Source: Bradyrhizobium guangzhouense
GTDB lineage: Bacteria > Pseudomonadota > Alphaproteobacteria > Rhizobiales > Xanthobacteraceae
NCBI RefSeq assembly: GCF_004114955.1
Contig: NZ_CP030054.1
Location: forward strand, 496,001 to 560,000
Direction of reading: 5' to 3'
DNA: 64,000 nucleotides
A program made the translations under genes and the position numbers. A model generated the notes under the pieces. That model searched no databases, was not told the DNA's origin, and worked only from the letters and a program-made list of their open reading frames with translations. This document shows positions 56,462 through 64,000 of this stretch, piece after piece (position 1 is the stretch's first letter; each line of letters opens with the position of its first letter).

Positions 56462-56816
56462 TCAGCCGACAACGGCCGGCTGCTTCACAGGCTTGTGTGA
56501 AACACGCGTCCACTCAAGTCCGTCGAGCAGCATCGCGAGTTGTGTCGCACTCAGATGCACCACGCCGTCGCGGACCGGCGGCCAGGTGAAGTGTCCCTGG
56601 TGCAGCCACTTCGTCACCAGCACCATGCCGCTACCATCCCATGCCAGAAGCTTCACTCTGTCCGCGCGCTTGCTGCGGAACACGAAGATGTCGCCGCAAT
56701 ACGAGGTTCGCGTGCAACGCTTCGCTCACCAGCGCCGACAGCGTGTGCACCGACTTGCGAAAGTCGACTGGCTGTGCCGCCAGCACCACCTTGAGGTCAG
56801 ACCGTAATGCAATCAA
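56462..56816 (-). pseudogene. tnpB: IS66 TnpB, single-base frameshift
   Basis: The N-terminal part reads MIALRSDLKVVLAAQPVDFR and KSVHTLSALVSEALHAN, then the frame shifts near 56703-56706; the correct continuation YCGDIFVFRSKRADRVKLLA and WDGSGMVLVTKWLHQGHFTW is in another frame to 56462. One extra base (AACCTCG where AACCCG-type sequence is expected) would explain it. TnpB is normally required for IS66 transposition, so this copy may be inactive unless a programmed shift or a copy elsewhere supplies it. Confidence 0.75.
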
Positions 56817-57286
56817 CGGATGCCCCGAAGCGCCGATAGCACTGTCGAAAGCGTCGCCAGCTCCACTCCGGGCTCGACCCGGATGCGTGCCCCGCCCAGC
56901 TCGATCTCGATCATTCCGCCAAGCTTGCCTGGAGCCGATGCCATCTGCGGCGGCACCTTATGCGCGCACGCTAACCGGTCCGACTCGTCTGCCGTCGCCG
57001 GACCGCTCTCGGAAGCGATCCGGACCGGCACGAAGCCTGGCGCCTGAAAGCTCACTGCCGTCGCGAACTTGCGCCGCCACACCGTCAGCAACCCACGGAC
57101 AACGCCATGGCGCCGAGCGACCTCGGAAATATTGGCCCCTTCCTCGAAGCTCTCGGCCACGATCCGAGCCTTCTCTTCAGCCGTCCAGCGCCGTCGTCGA
57201 CGCTGCCCTGTGATCACCTCGATCCGACGATAGGAGCCGCTTTCCTGCCTGGCATCAAGCCTGGCTTCATGCATGGCATCTGCCAT
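56813..57286 (-). CDS. tnpA: IS66 TnpA (helix-turn-helix accessory protein)
   Basis: A 157-residue accessory protein. The helix-turn-helix is RRRRRWTAEEKARIVAESFE then EGANISEVARRHGVVRGLLT; the C-terminal half ends IEIELGGARIRVEPGVELAT, which is standard for IS66 TnpA. It overlaps the tnpB start by four bases. Confidence 0.9.
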   Translation of the reverse strand: MADAMHEARLDARQESGSYRRIEVITGQRRRRRWTAEEKARIVAESFEEGANISEVARRHGVVRGLLTVWRRKFATAVSFQAPGFVPVRIASESGPATADESDRLACAHKVPPQMASAPGKLGGMIEIELGGARIRVEPGVELATLSTVLSALRGIR

Positions 57287-57370
57287 AGCCCACCTCCAAA
57301 AAACAGTTCATGCCAGGCTGTATCGCAGCTCATTCGCGCGATGCCCAGGTGGGGGGCTCATGCCGGTTAC

Positions 57371-57378
57371 ACCCAATG
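57371..57378 (+). repeat. Target-site duplication of IS66, right copy
   Basis: ACCCAATG, identical to 54189-54196. The sequence beyond (TTGACCCC) is the original upstream flank of hicAB. Confidence 0.88.
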
Positions 57379-57462
57379 TTGACCCCAGGGTTCCGCCTTC
57401 GATACCGGAATTTCTGAGGCGGCGGTAACAGGACCGAATCTGCAGCGGGCTGGCGTGTGGCT

Positions 57463-57927
57463 CTAAGCGGTTGGCTGATACAGTGTTGGAAACCAACGAT
57501 CGACAACCGCAGTTGGGAAGCCGAGCTTCACCGGCGAGCGTGTTGTGGACGAGACGAGGTAACCCTTTTCAATAAGGGAGTTGAGCACCGCCCGCGCCTG
57601 GCGCTCTTTGTAGCCGGTGAGGCCGCGCGCAGGGCCCCGAGCATATTCGCCCGCCATGACCGCTTCGCGCAGCAAAGGCCATGAACCCTTTGGAAGGCGC
57701 TTTGCACGCGTCTCCTCCTCGGTCCAAATCTCCATCCGCCTCAGTAATTCTTCCGGCTCCAAAAGCCCGGCCATGAAGTTGACCTGGTCAACACAGGTGG
57801 CCAGGAAGAATTTGCAGAAATCAAGAAGCCCTGCCATCGTAAGATTGCCTCGGCTATCGAGGTCGCCGCGACGCGGCTCGTCAGCAGCCTGCAGATAGGC
57901 GTGGTATTCCTCGTGAAGCCAAGTCAG
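57463..57927 (-). pseudogene. Fic-family protein, C-terminal fragment
   Basis: The frame reads LTWLHEEYHAYLQAADEPRR, GDLDSRGNLTMAGLLDFCKF and continues through CVDQVNFMAGLLEPEELLRR to LTGYKERQARAVLNSLIEKG and WFPTLYQPTA. This is the region after the catalytic loop of a large Fic protein, including its winged helix. The catalytic HPFxxGNGR part is absent; upstream the frame runs into an EAL-domain fragment on the other strand. An ATG at 57837 could start a short protein, but I regard it as a remnant. Confidence 0.65.
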
Positions 57928-57929
57928 TC

Positions 57930-58235
57930 GATTACCTCCACGCTTTCCTATTCGATCGCATCAAAGTCGATCGCCCCTTCGTCGCGGAGCTTGGAACCAA
58001 CCAGCGCTCCGACGCGATCATGCGTGCCATCGTGAGCAGGACCAGGAGTCTTGGAATACCGCTGCTGGCCGAGGGTATCGAAACGGAGCAGCAATGGTCG
58101 TGGTTGCCCAAACTCGGCTGCAACGCAGCACAAGGCTATTTGATCGGTAGGCTAAAACTGCCACACGCCGTTTTGTCCCACATGATGAGTGGCAGGTCAC
58201 GTCGACGAAAGATGGGGCTTGGGCACTCCGTGTAA
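57930..58235 (+). pseudogene. EAL-domain (cyclic-di-GMP phosphodiesterase) C-terminal fragment
   Basis: Reads YLHAFLFDRIKVDRPFVAEL, then AIMRAIVSRTRSLGIPLLAE, GIETEQQWSWLPKLGCNAAQ and GYLIGRLKLPH, which are the last blocks of an EAL domain (DRxxVDRxFV, AEGIET, QGYLIGRP). The EAL signature itself and all N-terminal parts are missing. The piece abuts the Fic fragment in opposite orientation, marking a recombination joint near 57927-57950. Confidence 0.7.
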
Positions 58236-58454
58236 TGCACATTGTAGCATACCGTTCGGGACCGTGAAGATCATGAAGTCTGCTTGATTTGCCGATGACA
58301 GCAGATCTTTCTGGTCGCTTTCCGTGACGCGCCTTTTCTTATCATTTTTCGAAATAATTTCGATCGGGAAGTGGGCATTGCGACGACGGCGCCGGAAGGC
58401 GCGCGACCAAAAAATTCGACGGTTGCGGGCGAGGGGGCCAGACGGCTTGGCCGG

Positions 58455-58700
58455 CAGGTCACTACACCCCGAAACACGCCAGTTGGCTCATCATGGTCGA
58501 GTGCGAGATCAGCGTGTTTCAGCGCCAGTGTCTTGGCCGCCGCATCGACGACCCCAAAAGGTCCCGAAACGAGATCGCAGCATGGCAAAGCCGGCGAAGC
58601 AAAACTCGAGCTCGCATCAAGTGGATGTTCGCAACCTGACAAAGCACGCGCCAAACTCGGCCGCGCCTATCCAGCCACCGCAAAGAGTCAAAATCACTGA
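58455..58700 (+). pseudogene. IS630-family transposase, C-terminal fragment
   Basis: Reads HYTPKHASWLIMVECEISVF and QRQCLGRRIDDPKRSRNEIA then AWQSRRSKTRARIKWMFAT, followed by a stop; the normal ending DKARAKLGRAYP is in the next frame. The N-terminal two thirds, with the first two acidic residues, are missing. A minus-strand frame of 127 codons over the same stretch (58271-58654) is its shadow. Confidence 0.72.
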
Positions 58701-59347
58701 GCTGAACCACTAGGTGCTCGCGCATTTTAGTCGTTCCAAAAAACGTTAGGGTGATCCCGCTCAAATTTCGGAGTTTCAGTCGTTTCCGACACCGATAAGC
58801 CGGGCTAGTAAGAGCAATAACCAGAAGGCACCGTTCATTCGAACACTCCCTTCTTCTCTACGCCGAAACGACGCACTCCATCCTGCTTCGATCCGTCGCG
58901 GAACGAGGAGCGGAGCTCCTCGCCGGGGGCGCTCGGGAACGGCATGCATGCCTATCTGTAGGTTCAATCCTAATTCGGACTCCGTAACGATGAATTAGGA
59001 CACCGCGGTTAGGCGGAGATCGTCGGGTGCTTCCTCAGTCCCACCCGACACAGCTTAAATGCGTATATCGGAAAAGGGAGGTCCCGGCGGCAAACCGGGG
59101 CTTTTTCGTTTGGCTCAAGGCGGTAAACACAAAAAGGCAAAAACGCCGCCCGCTTGAAAAACCGATGCGAGCGGCGTTTAGCCAGCCAAGGGAAGGTGAT
59201 GCAAAATCCCAGCGAGCACTAGTATGCACAGACTGTAACACGATTTTGTGTCGGGGAAAGGGACACCCGCCAGACGAGTACCTGCTATCTCGCAGCAGGG
59301 TATTGTGTGTGAGCAGACTTGGTGGAGACGCACGCATTGCTAAGCGC
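58701..59347. other. Spacer between the IS630 fragment and kynU, with hairpins
   Basis: No gene recognised. It contains a terminator-like hairpin at 59083-59107 and a second inverted repeat at 59140-59179. A plus-strand frame at 59027-59572 runs over kynU and is not credible. Confidence 0.5.
59083..59107 (+). terminator. Rho-independent terminator-like hairpin
   Basis: Stem CCCGG (59083-59087) and CCGGG (59095-59099) around a seven-base loop, followed by GCTTTTT. In the plus orientation nothing but the IS630 fragment lies upstream, so it may end a small RNA transcribed from the 58.7-59.1 kb spacer. A second inverted repeat, AAACGCCGC with GCGGCGTTT, follows at 59140-59179 and could terminate kynU on the minus strand. 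Confidence 0.45.
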
Positions 59348-60562
59348 TCATGTCACGGCATGCACAACGTCATATTCTGGCCGCCGCCAAAGCTCCCGCG
59401 TAAATACCCGCTCGATCACCTCGATTGCTCTCATCACTTCGGCCTTGCCGATATAAAGCGGGGTGATACCGAACCGCATGATGTCGGGCGCCCGAAAGTC
59501 GCCGATCACGCCATGGGCAATCAGGGCTTGCATCGCTGCGTAGCCCCTTTCAAATGCGAACGAAACCTGTGAGCCTCGCTCTTCATGCGAGCGCGGCGTC
59601 ACCAGCCTGAGCTGCGGGCAGAGACGCTCGACTTCGCCAATCAGCAGATCGGCGAGCTCGAGCGAGCGAGCGCGGACTTCATGCATGTCGATGCGGTCCC
59701 AGATATCGAGCGAGGCTTCCAGCGCTGCCATAGCGAGCACGGGCGGAGTGCCGATCCTCATGCGCTCAATGCCAACTGCTGGTGCATAGCCGAGATCGAA
59801 GGCGAAGGGCTTGGCGTGGCCCATCCAGCCCGACAGAGCAGGCCGCGCGTGATCAGCATGGCGCGGCGCAATGTAGAGAAACGCCGGCGCCCCAGGGCCG
59901 CCGTTGAGATACTTGTAGGTGCATCCGGCCGCGAAGTCGGCGCCAACGCGTGCGAGATCGACGGGCAACGCGCCGGTAGAATGTGCGAGGTCCCAGACAG
60001 TGACGATGCCCAGTGCGTGGGCTCTTGCGGTGAGCTCGGCCATGTTATGACGCCGCCCCGTGCGATAGTCCACCTCCGTGATATAGAGCACCGCGATTTC
60101 CTCGGACAGCGATTCCTCTATCTCCTCAGGCCGAACGAGCCGCAATTGGTGCCCGCGTCCCAAGGTCGCGATCAAGCCTTCGGCCATATAAAGATCGGTC
60201 GGGAAATTGCCGGTATCCGACAACACGATTTTGCGATCACGATTCATCTCGAGCGCGGCGGAGAGCGCCTGATAGACCTTCAACGACAGCGTATCGCCAA
60301 CGGTGACAGACCCAGTTTCAGCGCCAATAAGCCGTGCAATCCGATCACCCAGCTTGCGCGGCTGCACATACCAGCCGGCAGTATTCCAGGCGCGGATCAG
60401 CTCGACGCCCCACTGCTGCTGGATGACGCGGCCCATTCGATCAGCCGTGCTAAGCGGCAGCGGACCAAGCGAATTGCCATCCAGATATGTCACACCGTCC
60501 GGAATGTTGAACAGCGGCTTTGTCTGTTCGTAAACGCGCAATCTGTTTTCTGTAGTGCTCAT
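59348..60562 (-). CDS. kynU: Kynureninase
   Basis: PLP enzyme that splits kynurenine to anthranilate and alanine. It has 404 residues. Motifs: [11 protein letters not shown] at the N-terminus, [15 protein letters not shown], the cofactor aspartate in [15 protein letters not shown], the PLP lysine in [18 protein letters not shown], and [10 protein letters not shown]. Its start overlaps the kynA stop by four bases (ATGA), so kynA and kynU are coupled. The separate formamidase needed between the two steps (KynB) is not in the window. Confidence 0.96.
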   Translation of the reverse strand: MSTTENRLRVYEQTKPLFNIPDGVTYLDGNSLGPLPLSTADRMGRVIQQQWGVELIRAWNTAGWYVQPRKLGDRIARLIGAETGSVTVGDTLSLKVYQALSAALEMNRDRKIVLSDTGNFPTDLYMAEGLIATLGRGHQLRLVRPEEIEESLSEEIAVLYITEVDYRTGRRHNMAELTARAHALGIVTVWDLAHSTGALPVDLARVGADFAAGCTYKYLNGGPGAPAFLYIAPRHADHARPALSGWMGHAKPFAFDLGYAPAVGIERMRIGTPPVLAMAALEASLDIWDRIDMHEVRARSLELADLLIGEVERLCPQLRLVTPRSHEERGSQVSFAFERGYAAMQALIAHGVIGDFRAPDIMRFGITPLYIGKAEVMRAIEVIERVFTRELWRRPEYDVVHAVT

Positions 60563-61398
60563 AGGACCGTTCGGACGCGCCAGAGTTCCGGGAATAGTTC
60601 GACCTCCAGCATTCGCTTGAGATAGCTGACGCCGCCGGTGCCTCCCGTACCTCGTTTGAAGCCGATGATGCGCTCCACGGTGGTCACATGGTTAAAGCGC
60701 CAACGGCGGAAATAGTCCTCGAAGTCGACGAGCTTCTCAGCAAGCTCGTAGAGCAGCCAATGCGTTTCCGGCGCCTCATAGACACAGCGCCAGGCCTCGA
60801 CCACTGCATCGTTGAGGCGATGCGTTTCACGGACATCACGTTCCAGTACGGAGCGCGGAATCGCAAGCCCCTTGCGGTTGCCGAGGCGCAGCACCTCGTC
60901 GTACAGGCTTGGGATTGTGAGCTCCCTCTCAAGAAGCCGTGTCGCCTCCGCATCATGCGCGTGCGGCTTCAGCATGGCTGGATTGCGATTGCCCAAAACA
61001 TATTCGATGAGGCGGTACTGACGGGATTGGAAGCCGGACGACTGTCCGAGCTTCGCCCGGAAATGCGTATACTCGCTTGGCGTCATCGTGCGCAGCACGT
61101 CCCATGCGCTGTTCAACTGTTCGAAGATACGTGAGACGCGCGCCAGCATTTTCATTGCCGGCGCGACGGCGTCGCGTGCAATCGCGTCGCGGGCCGCACC
61201 CAATTCATGAATGGCAAGTCGCATCCAGAGCTCCGAGGCCTGATGCTGCACAATGAACAGCATCTCATCGTGCGCATCCGACAGCGGATGCTGCGCGCTG
61301 AGAATGGTCTCCAATCGCAGATAATCGCTATAGGACATCCGCGCAGCGAAATTCGTTTCTGCGCCTTCTGCTGTTGGATCGTAGTCATTGTTGGCCAT
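60559..61398 (-). CDS. kynA: Tryptophan 2,3-dioxygenase
   Basis: Haem enzyme opening the indole ring of tryptophan to N-formylkynurenine. It has 279 residues. Motifs: [40 protein letters not shown] carrying the substrate histidine, [20 protein letters not shown], and the haem-ligating histidine in [20 protein letters not shown]. First gene of the kynAU pair; the promoter probably lies in the 256 bases between it and the permease gene. Confidence 0.96.
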   Translation of the reverse strand: MANNDYDPTAEGAETNFAARMSYSDYLRLETILSAQHPLSDAHDEMLFIVQHQASELWMRLAIHELGAARDAIARDAVAPAMKMLARVSRIFEQLNSAWDVLRTMTPSEYTHFRAKLGQSSGFQSRQYRLIEYVLGNRNPAMLKPHAHDAEATRLLERELTIPSLYDEVLRLGNRKGLAIPRSVLERDVRETHRLNDAVVEAWRCVYEAPETHWLLYELAEKLVDFEDYFRRWRFNHVTTVERIIGFKRGTGGTGGVSYLKRMLEVELFPELWRVRTVL

Positions 61399-61654
61399 CG
61401 CGGGCGTCCTTAGTCAGACCGATCAGACAAGGGGTGAGCTCTGACCAGGGATCTCTTAGTGGGACGACTGCGCCTGCAGGGGTTGCGATTTGGCTCGACG
61501 ACGAGACGACTCGGAACCTCCCGCCTGATCCGGACATCCCCCATCAGCTCGGCTTGGCAACTTAAGCTGAGACGTTCACCGCCGCCCACCCGCGCTGCGA
61601 GCGTGCCAAATTGCGCATTCATCGTCGCTGTTCCATCATCTGCCGGTCGACGAT

Positions 61655-62512
61655 TTATGCAGATCTTTCGAACTGCGGCTGCCAACGCAAGAGGTATGAT
61701 TGCAAATATTGTACAAGCAGCGCCAGCATGGTTCCGACGATCATCATTATAAAGATCGCGACCATCATTTCGCTGGCATTGGCGCGTGCCTCTGCCTCAA
61801 TGATGAGCTTGCCGAGGCCACGTTCAGCGCCGATAAACTCTCCGACGATCACGCCGACAAGTGCAAACGACACTGCAGGGAGCAGAGACGCGAACACCCA
61901 GGCCAGCGCAGACGGAATGACAACGGTACGCAAGATGGTCAGCTCGCTCGCGCCCAATAGGCGGGCGGCGGCAATTTGATCTCTGTCGACCGCCCGCGTG
62001 CCTTCGAACGTATTAAAGAACACGATGAAGAACACGACGAGTGCGGCGGTCACCACCTTCGACACATCGCCAAGGCCAAACATGAGAATGATCAGTGGCA
62101 CGAGCGCGATGCGTGGGATCGAATTGAACGCCAGAATGAACGGTCCAAATATGCGCGCAAGAACGTCCGAGCGTCCGAGGAGGAGGCCAACGACGATGCC
62201 GGCGGCCGAGCCGAACAGAAATCCCCACCAAGTATTCTTCAGCGTGACAAGCGTCGCTATCCAAAGATTGTTATCGGCATTCCTGAAGCAGACCAGAAAA
62301 TCCGATGGGTCGTTGAGGCAGCTAAGCCGCAAGAAGCTCTGCCAGATCAATGACGGCTTCGCCACGAAATACGGGTCGAGAATCTTGGGAACATAGGCTC
62401 TTGGCAGAACTGCTTTGCTCCATTCAAAGCCCCATTGCCAAATCACAAGCAGAAAAGCGAAAATTGCGATCTGCCAGAGCACGATCACCTGACGACGGGT
62501 AGCCATGATCAA
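61655..62512 (-). CDS. ABC transporter permease (nitrate/taurine/sulfonate type)
   Basis: Six hydrophobic segments in 285 residues; the EAA loop reads AARLLGASELTILRTVVIPS followed by ALAWVFASLLPAVSFALVGV. The N-terminal MIMATRRQVIVLWQIAIFAF is the first membrane helix. The start overlaps the ATPase stop by four bases; ATG 62506 is a possible alternative. It is the last gene of the importer operon and is followed, after 256 bp, by kynA. Confidence 0.92.
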   Translation of the reverse strand: MIMATRRQVIVLWQIAIFAFLLVIWQWGFEWSKAVLPRAYVPKILDPYFVAKPSLIWQSFLRLSCLNDPSDFLVCFRNADNNLWIATLVTLKNTWWGFLFGSAAGIVVGLLLGRSDVLARIFGPFILAFNSIPRIALVPLIILMFGLGDVSKVVTAALVVFFIVFFNTFEGTRAVDRDQIAAARLLGASELTILRTVVIPSALAWVFASLLPAVSFALVGVIVGEFIGAERGLGKLIIEAEARANASEMMVAIFIMMIVGTMLALLVQYLQSYLLRWQPQFERSA

Positions 62513-63354
62513 TCGGCCTTGGTACGGCGAAACTCTTCGCCAAGCGAATGCCAGATGTGAGAATACAGGCGGCCGAATTCGGCCGTTTCGCGCAACCCGA
62601 CTGGATCTCGCGGACGAGGAAAGGGCACCTGGAAGTCATCCTTCAGCCGTCCGGGCCTTGCGGACAGGACGATGATGCGGCTGGCCAGTGTAAGCGCCTC
62701 GCCGAGGTCGTGAGTTACGAACAGCACAGTCTGCCGTTCGCGCTCCCAGATATCGAGCAATGTCTTGTGCATTTCCAGCTTGGTATGAGTATCAAGCGCG
62801 CCGAAAGGCTCATCCATCAGGAGAATTTCAGGTTCGAGGATGAGGGTGCGCATTAAGGCCACCCGCTGACGCATCCCGCCCGAAAGCATCCGAGGAAAGC
62901 TCTGGCCGAAGCCAGTCAACCCGGCCTTTCCAATCGCATCGGCAACCCGCGCGGAACGCTCCGTCTTCGTGATACCGGAGATTTCGAGCCCGTAGCCGAT
63001 ATTCTGCTCGACCGTTCGCCAAGGAAATAGTGTGTCGCGCTGAAACACGTAACCGACGTTGGAATTTACCTTGCCGGTATCAACTAAGTCGCCGTCGACG
63101 AGAATTCGGCCGCCTGAATGTGGCAAGAGCCCGGCCACCATGTTGAGGATCGTGCTCTTTCCGCAGCCGGAGGGGCCGAGCAAGGCAACGAATTCGCCTT
63201 GGCGAACCTCGAATGATACATTGTCGACGGCAGCAAAATCGCCTCGACCGGCGCTGAAGCGCTTAACTAGTCCTTGCACAGCAATCCGAGTGCGACCAGC
63301 GTCCGCATTCGTCGTTTCTCGGGCAACGGCGAGGCTGGGGCCAGGCGCGGACAT
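62509..63354 (-). CDS. ABC transporter ATP-binding protein
   Basis: 281 residues. Walker A GPSGCGKST, Q-loop FQRDTLFPWRTVEQNI, signature LSGGMRQRVALMR, Walker B LLMDEPFGALDTHTK, and the switch histidine in FVTHDLGEAL. Start ATG 63354 (MSAPGPSLAV) overlaps the stop of the binding-protein gene; the frame is open to 63447. Middle gene of a three-gene importer. Confidence 0.93.
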   Translation of the reverse strand: MSAPGPSLAVARETTNADAGRTRIAVQGLVKRFSAGRGDFAAVDNVSFEVRQGEFVALLGPSGCGKSTILNMVAGLLPHSGGRILVDGDLVDTGKVNSNVGYVFQRDTLFPWRTVEQNIGYGLEISGITKTERSARVADAIGKAGLTGFGQSFPRMLSGGMRQRVALMRTLILEPEILLMDEPFGALDTHTKLEMHKTLLDIWERERQTVLFVTHDLGEALTLASRIIVLSARPGRLKDDFQVPFPRPRDPVGLRETAEFGRLYSHIWHSLGEEFRRTKAD

Positions 63355-64000
63355 CACTTGTATTTTGCCTTCGCTACATTGAGAAAGCTCATATCGACAA
63401 CGTCCTCGTATGCAGTCTCCGGAATTTCTGTACCCTTGCGGGACCAAATTCTGCTGCCCCGATCATAGGCGGCTTTGTCGATGTTTCCGTCATATGCCCA
63501 AGTCAATTTGTCAAAGCCAAGCTCTGCGCTAACGGCGGTGGGATCGATTCCAGAAAACCACTTGGGCGCAACCAGTGCCTGGACTTCGGCGAGCGGCGTC
63601 GTTTTGACCCACTTCATCGCCCGATAAATCGCGTTCACGAAGGCCTGTACCGTCGGCTTGTCCTGCTCGATCGTGTCCGCCAGCGTGTAGACGACCAGCA
63701 CCGGAACCGTGCCCCCGAAATCTTTCTCAAACATCCCCGGTTGGGAGGTATCGTAGATCAGAGTGCCAAAGCCCTTTTTCTTGATTTCGATGATCCAACT
63801 TGGCGGTGCCATGATGGCATCAAACTGCTTGGTTTCGAGAGACGGAAACATGATCTCCTGCCCGCCGCCAGCGACCCAATTCACTTTTCCGCCAAGCCCT
63901 CGTGCTTCAAACAGATAAGTGCCATAGACCCAACTGCCCGATCCGATGGCCGTGGCCGCGATGATCGGCTTGGCCCCGTCTGGGCGCTTGTAGGCCGCTA
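63354..64000 (-). CDS. ABC transporter substrate-binding protein, 5' part outside window
   Basis: The frame is open to the right edge (AAYKRPDGAKPIIAATAIGS then GSWVYGTYLFEARGLGGKVN), so the N-terminus and signal peptide lie beyond the window. Conserved NMT1/SsuA-like pieces include FPSLETKQFDAIMAPPSWII, QPGMFEKDFGGTVPVLVVYT and KPTVQAFVNAIYRAMKWVK. Overlaps the ATPase start. Its closeness to kynAU suggests an aromatic or tryptophan-derived ligand, but this is only context. Confidence 0.88.
   Translation of the reverse strand, partial: AAYKRPDGAKPIIAATAIGSGSWVYGTYLFEARGLGGKVNWVAGGGQEIMFPSLETKQFDAIMAPPSWIIEIKKKGFGTLIYDTSQPGMFEKDFGGTVPVLVVYTLADTIEQDKPTVQAFVNAIYRAMKWVKTTPLAEVQALVAPKWFSGIDPTAVSAELGFDKLTWAYDGNIDKAAYDRGSRIWSRKGTEIPETAYEDVVDMSFLNVAKAKYK

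Larger units (their letters stand above)
54197..57370 (-). mobile_element. IS66-family insertion sequence, 3.17 kb
   Basis: Bounded by terminal inverted repeats that begin GTAACCGGTATGAGC (left) and GTAACCGGCATGAGC (right, read inward), and by a perfect 8-bp target duplication ACCCAATG, so the insertion is recent. Inside, in order on the minus strand, are tnpA (57286-56813), tnpB (frameshifted), tnpC (56411-54852) and a UPF0149-type passenger gene. The element sits directly upstream of the hicAB promoter. Confidence 0.9.

Noticed and set aside
58271..58654. 127-codon minus-strand open frame
   Set aside because: It is antisense to the IS630 C-terminal fragment, whose family match on the plus strand is clear.
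59585..60625. 346-codon plus-strand open frame
   Set aside because: Antisense to kynU, which carries all kynureninase motifs.

Overview
The window reads as a piece of a Bradyrhizobium-type rhizobial symbiosis region. Its protein families, high-GC codon use, NifA/sigma-54 promoter signatures and heavy load of insertion-sequence debris all fit an accessory symbiosis island next to a nif/fix cluster. The genus is an inference from protein resemblance, not from a marker gene.

Left edge (1-5.1 kb): a polygalacturonase cut by the window start faces a pectin methylesterase. An IS3-family element follows, itself split by a decayed IS110-family element at the poly-A frameshift site between orfA and orfB.

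Nitrogen-fixation block (6.5-29.7 kb): fixR has its upstream activator-like site and -24/-12 promoter. It is followed by nifD-nifK-nifE-nifN-nifX, decayed nifX-associated genes (DUF269 and DUF683), fdxB, iscN, nifT/fixU, nifB, frxA (fdxN), nifZ, nifH, nifQ, nifW and fixA-fixB-fixC-fixX. I located five sigma-54 promoters of the GG-N10-GC type ahead of nifD, iscN, nifB, nifH and nifW, plus a sixth, weaker match ahead of fixR. Four of the six have a TGT-N10-ACA box upstream. nifA, nifS and nifV are not in the window. fixR is therefore detached from nifA, and iscN runs straight into nifT where nifS might be expected. Long spacers in this block contain IS5- and IS481-type transposase fossils. The pantothenate genes panB-panC follow fixX.

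Accessory block (32-58 kb): small Bradyrhizobium-type proteins lead to a DprA-like plus HAD/phosphoribosyltransferase pair resembling the ShosTA toxin-antitoxin/anti-phage system. Next come a Fic protein, an S1/P1 nuclease and a PilZ protein. An organosulfur module follows: a flavin monooxygenase, a TauD-type dioxygenase, an ABC importer, and a frameshifted flavoprotein with an 8-Fe ferredoxin. Then come HipBA, a frameshifted Fic gene and HicAB. A recently inserted IS66 element with an 8-bp target duplication sits exactly at the hicAB promoter. Fragments of a third Fic gene, an EAL-domain protein and an IS630 transposase end this block.

Right edge (59-64 kb): kynA-kynU, for tryptophan to kynurenine to anthranilate, lie beside an ABC importer of the nitrate/taurine type whose substrate-binding gene runs off the window.

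The most notable non-routine items are the ShosTA-like pair, the rearranged and partly decayed nif cluster, the hicAB promoter abutted by IS66, and the flavoprotein/ferredoxin pair attached to sulfonate-type uptake genes.
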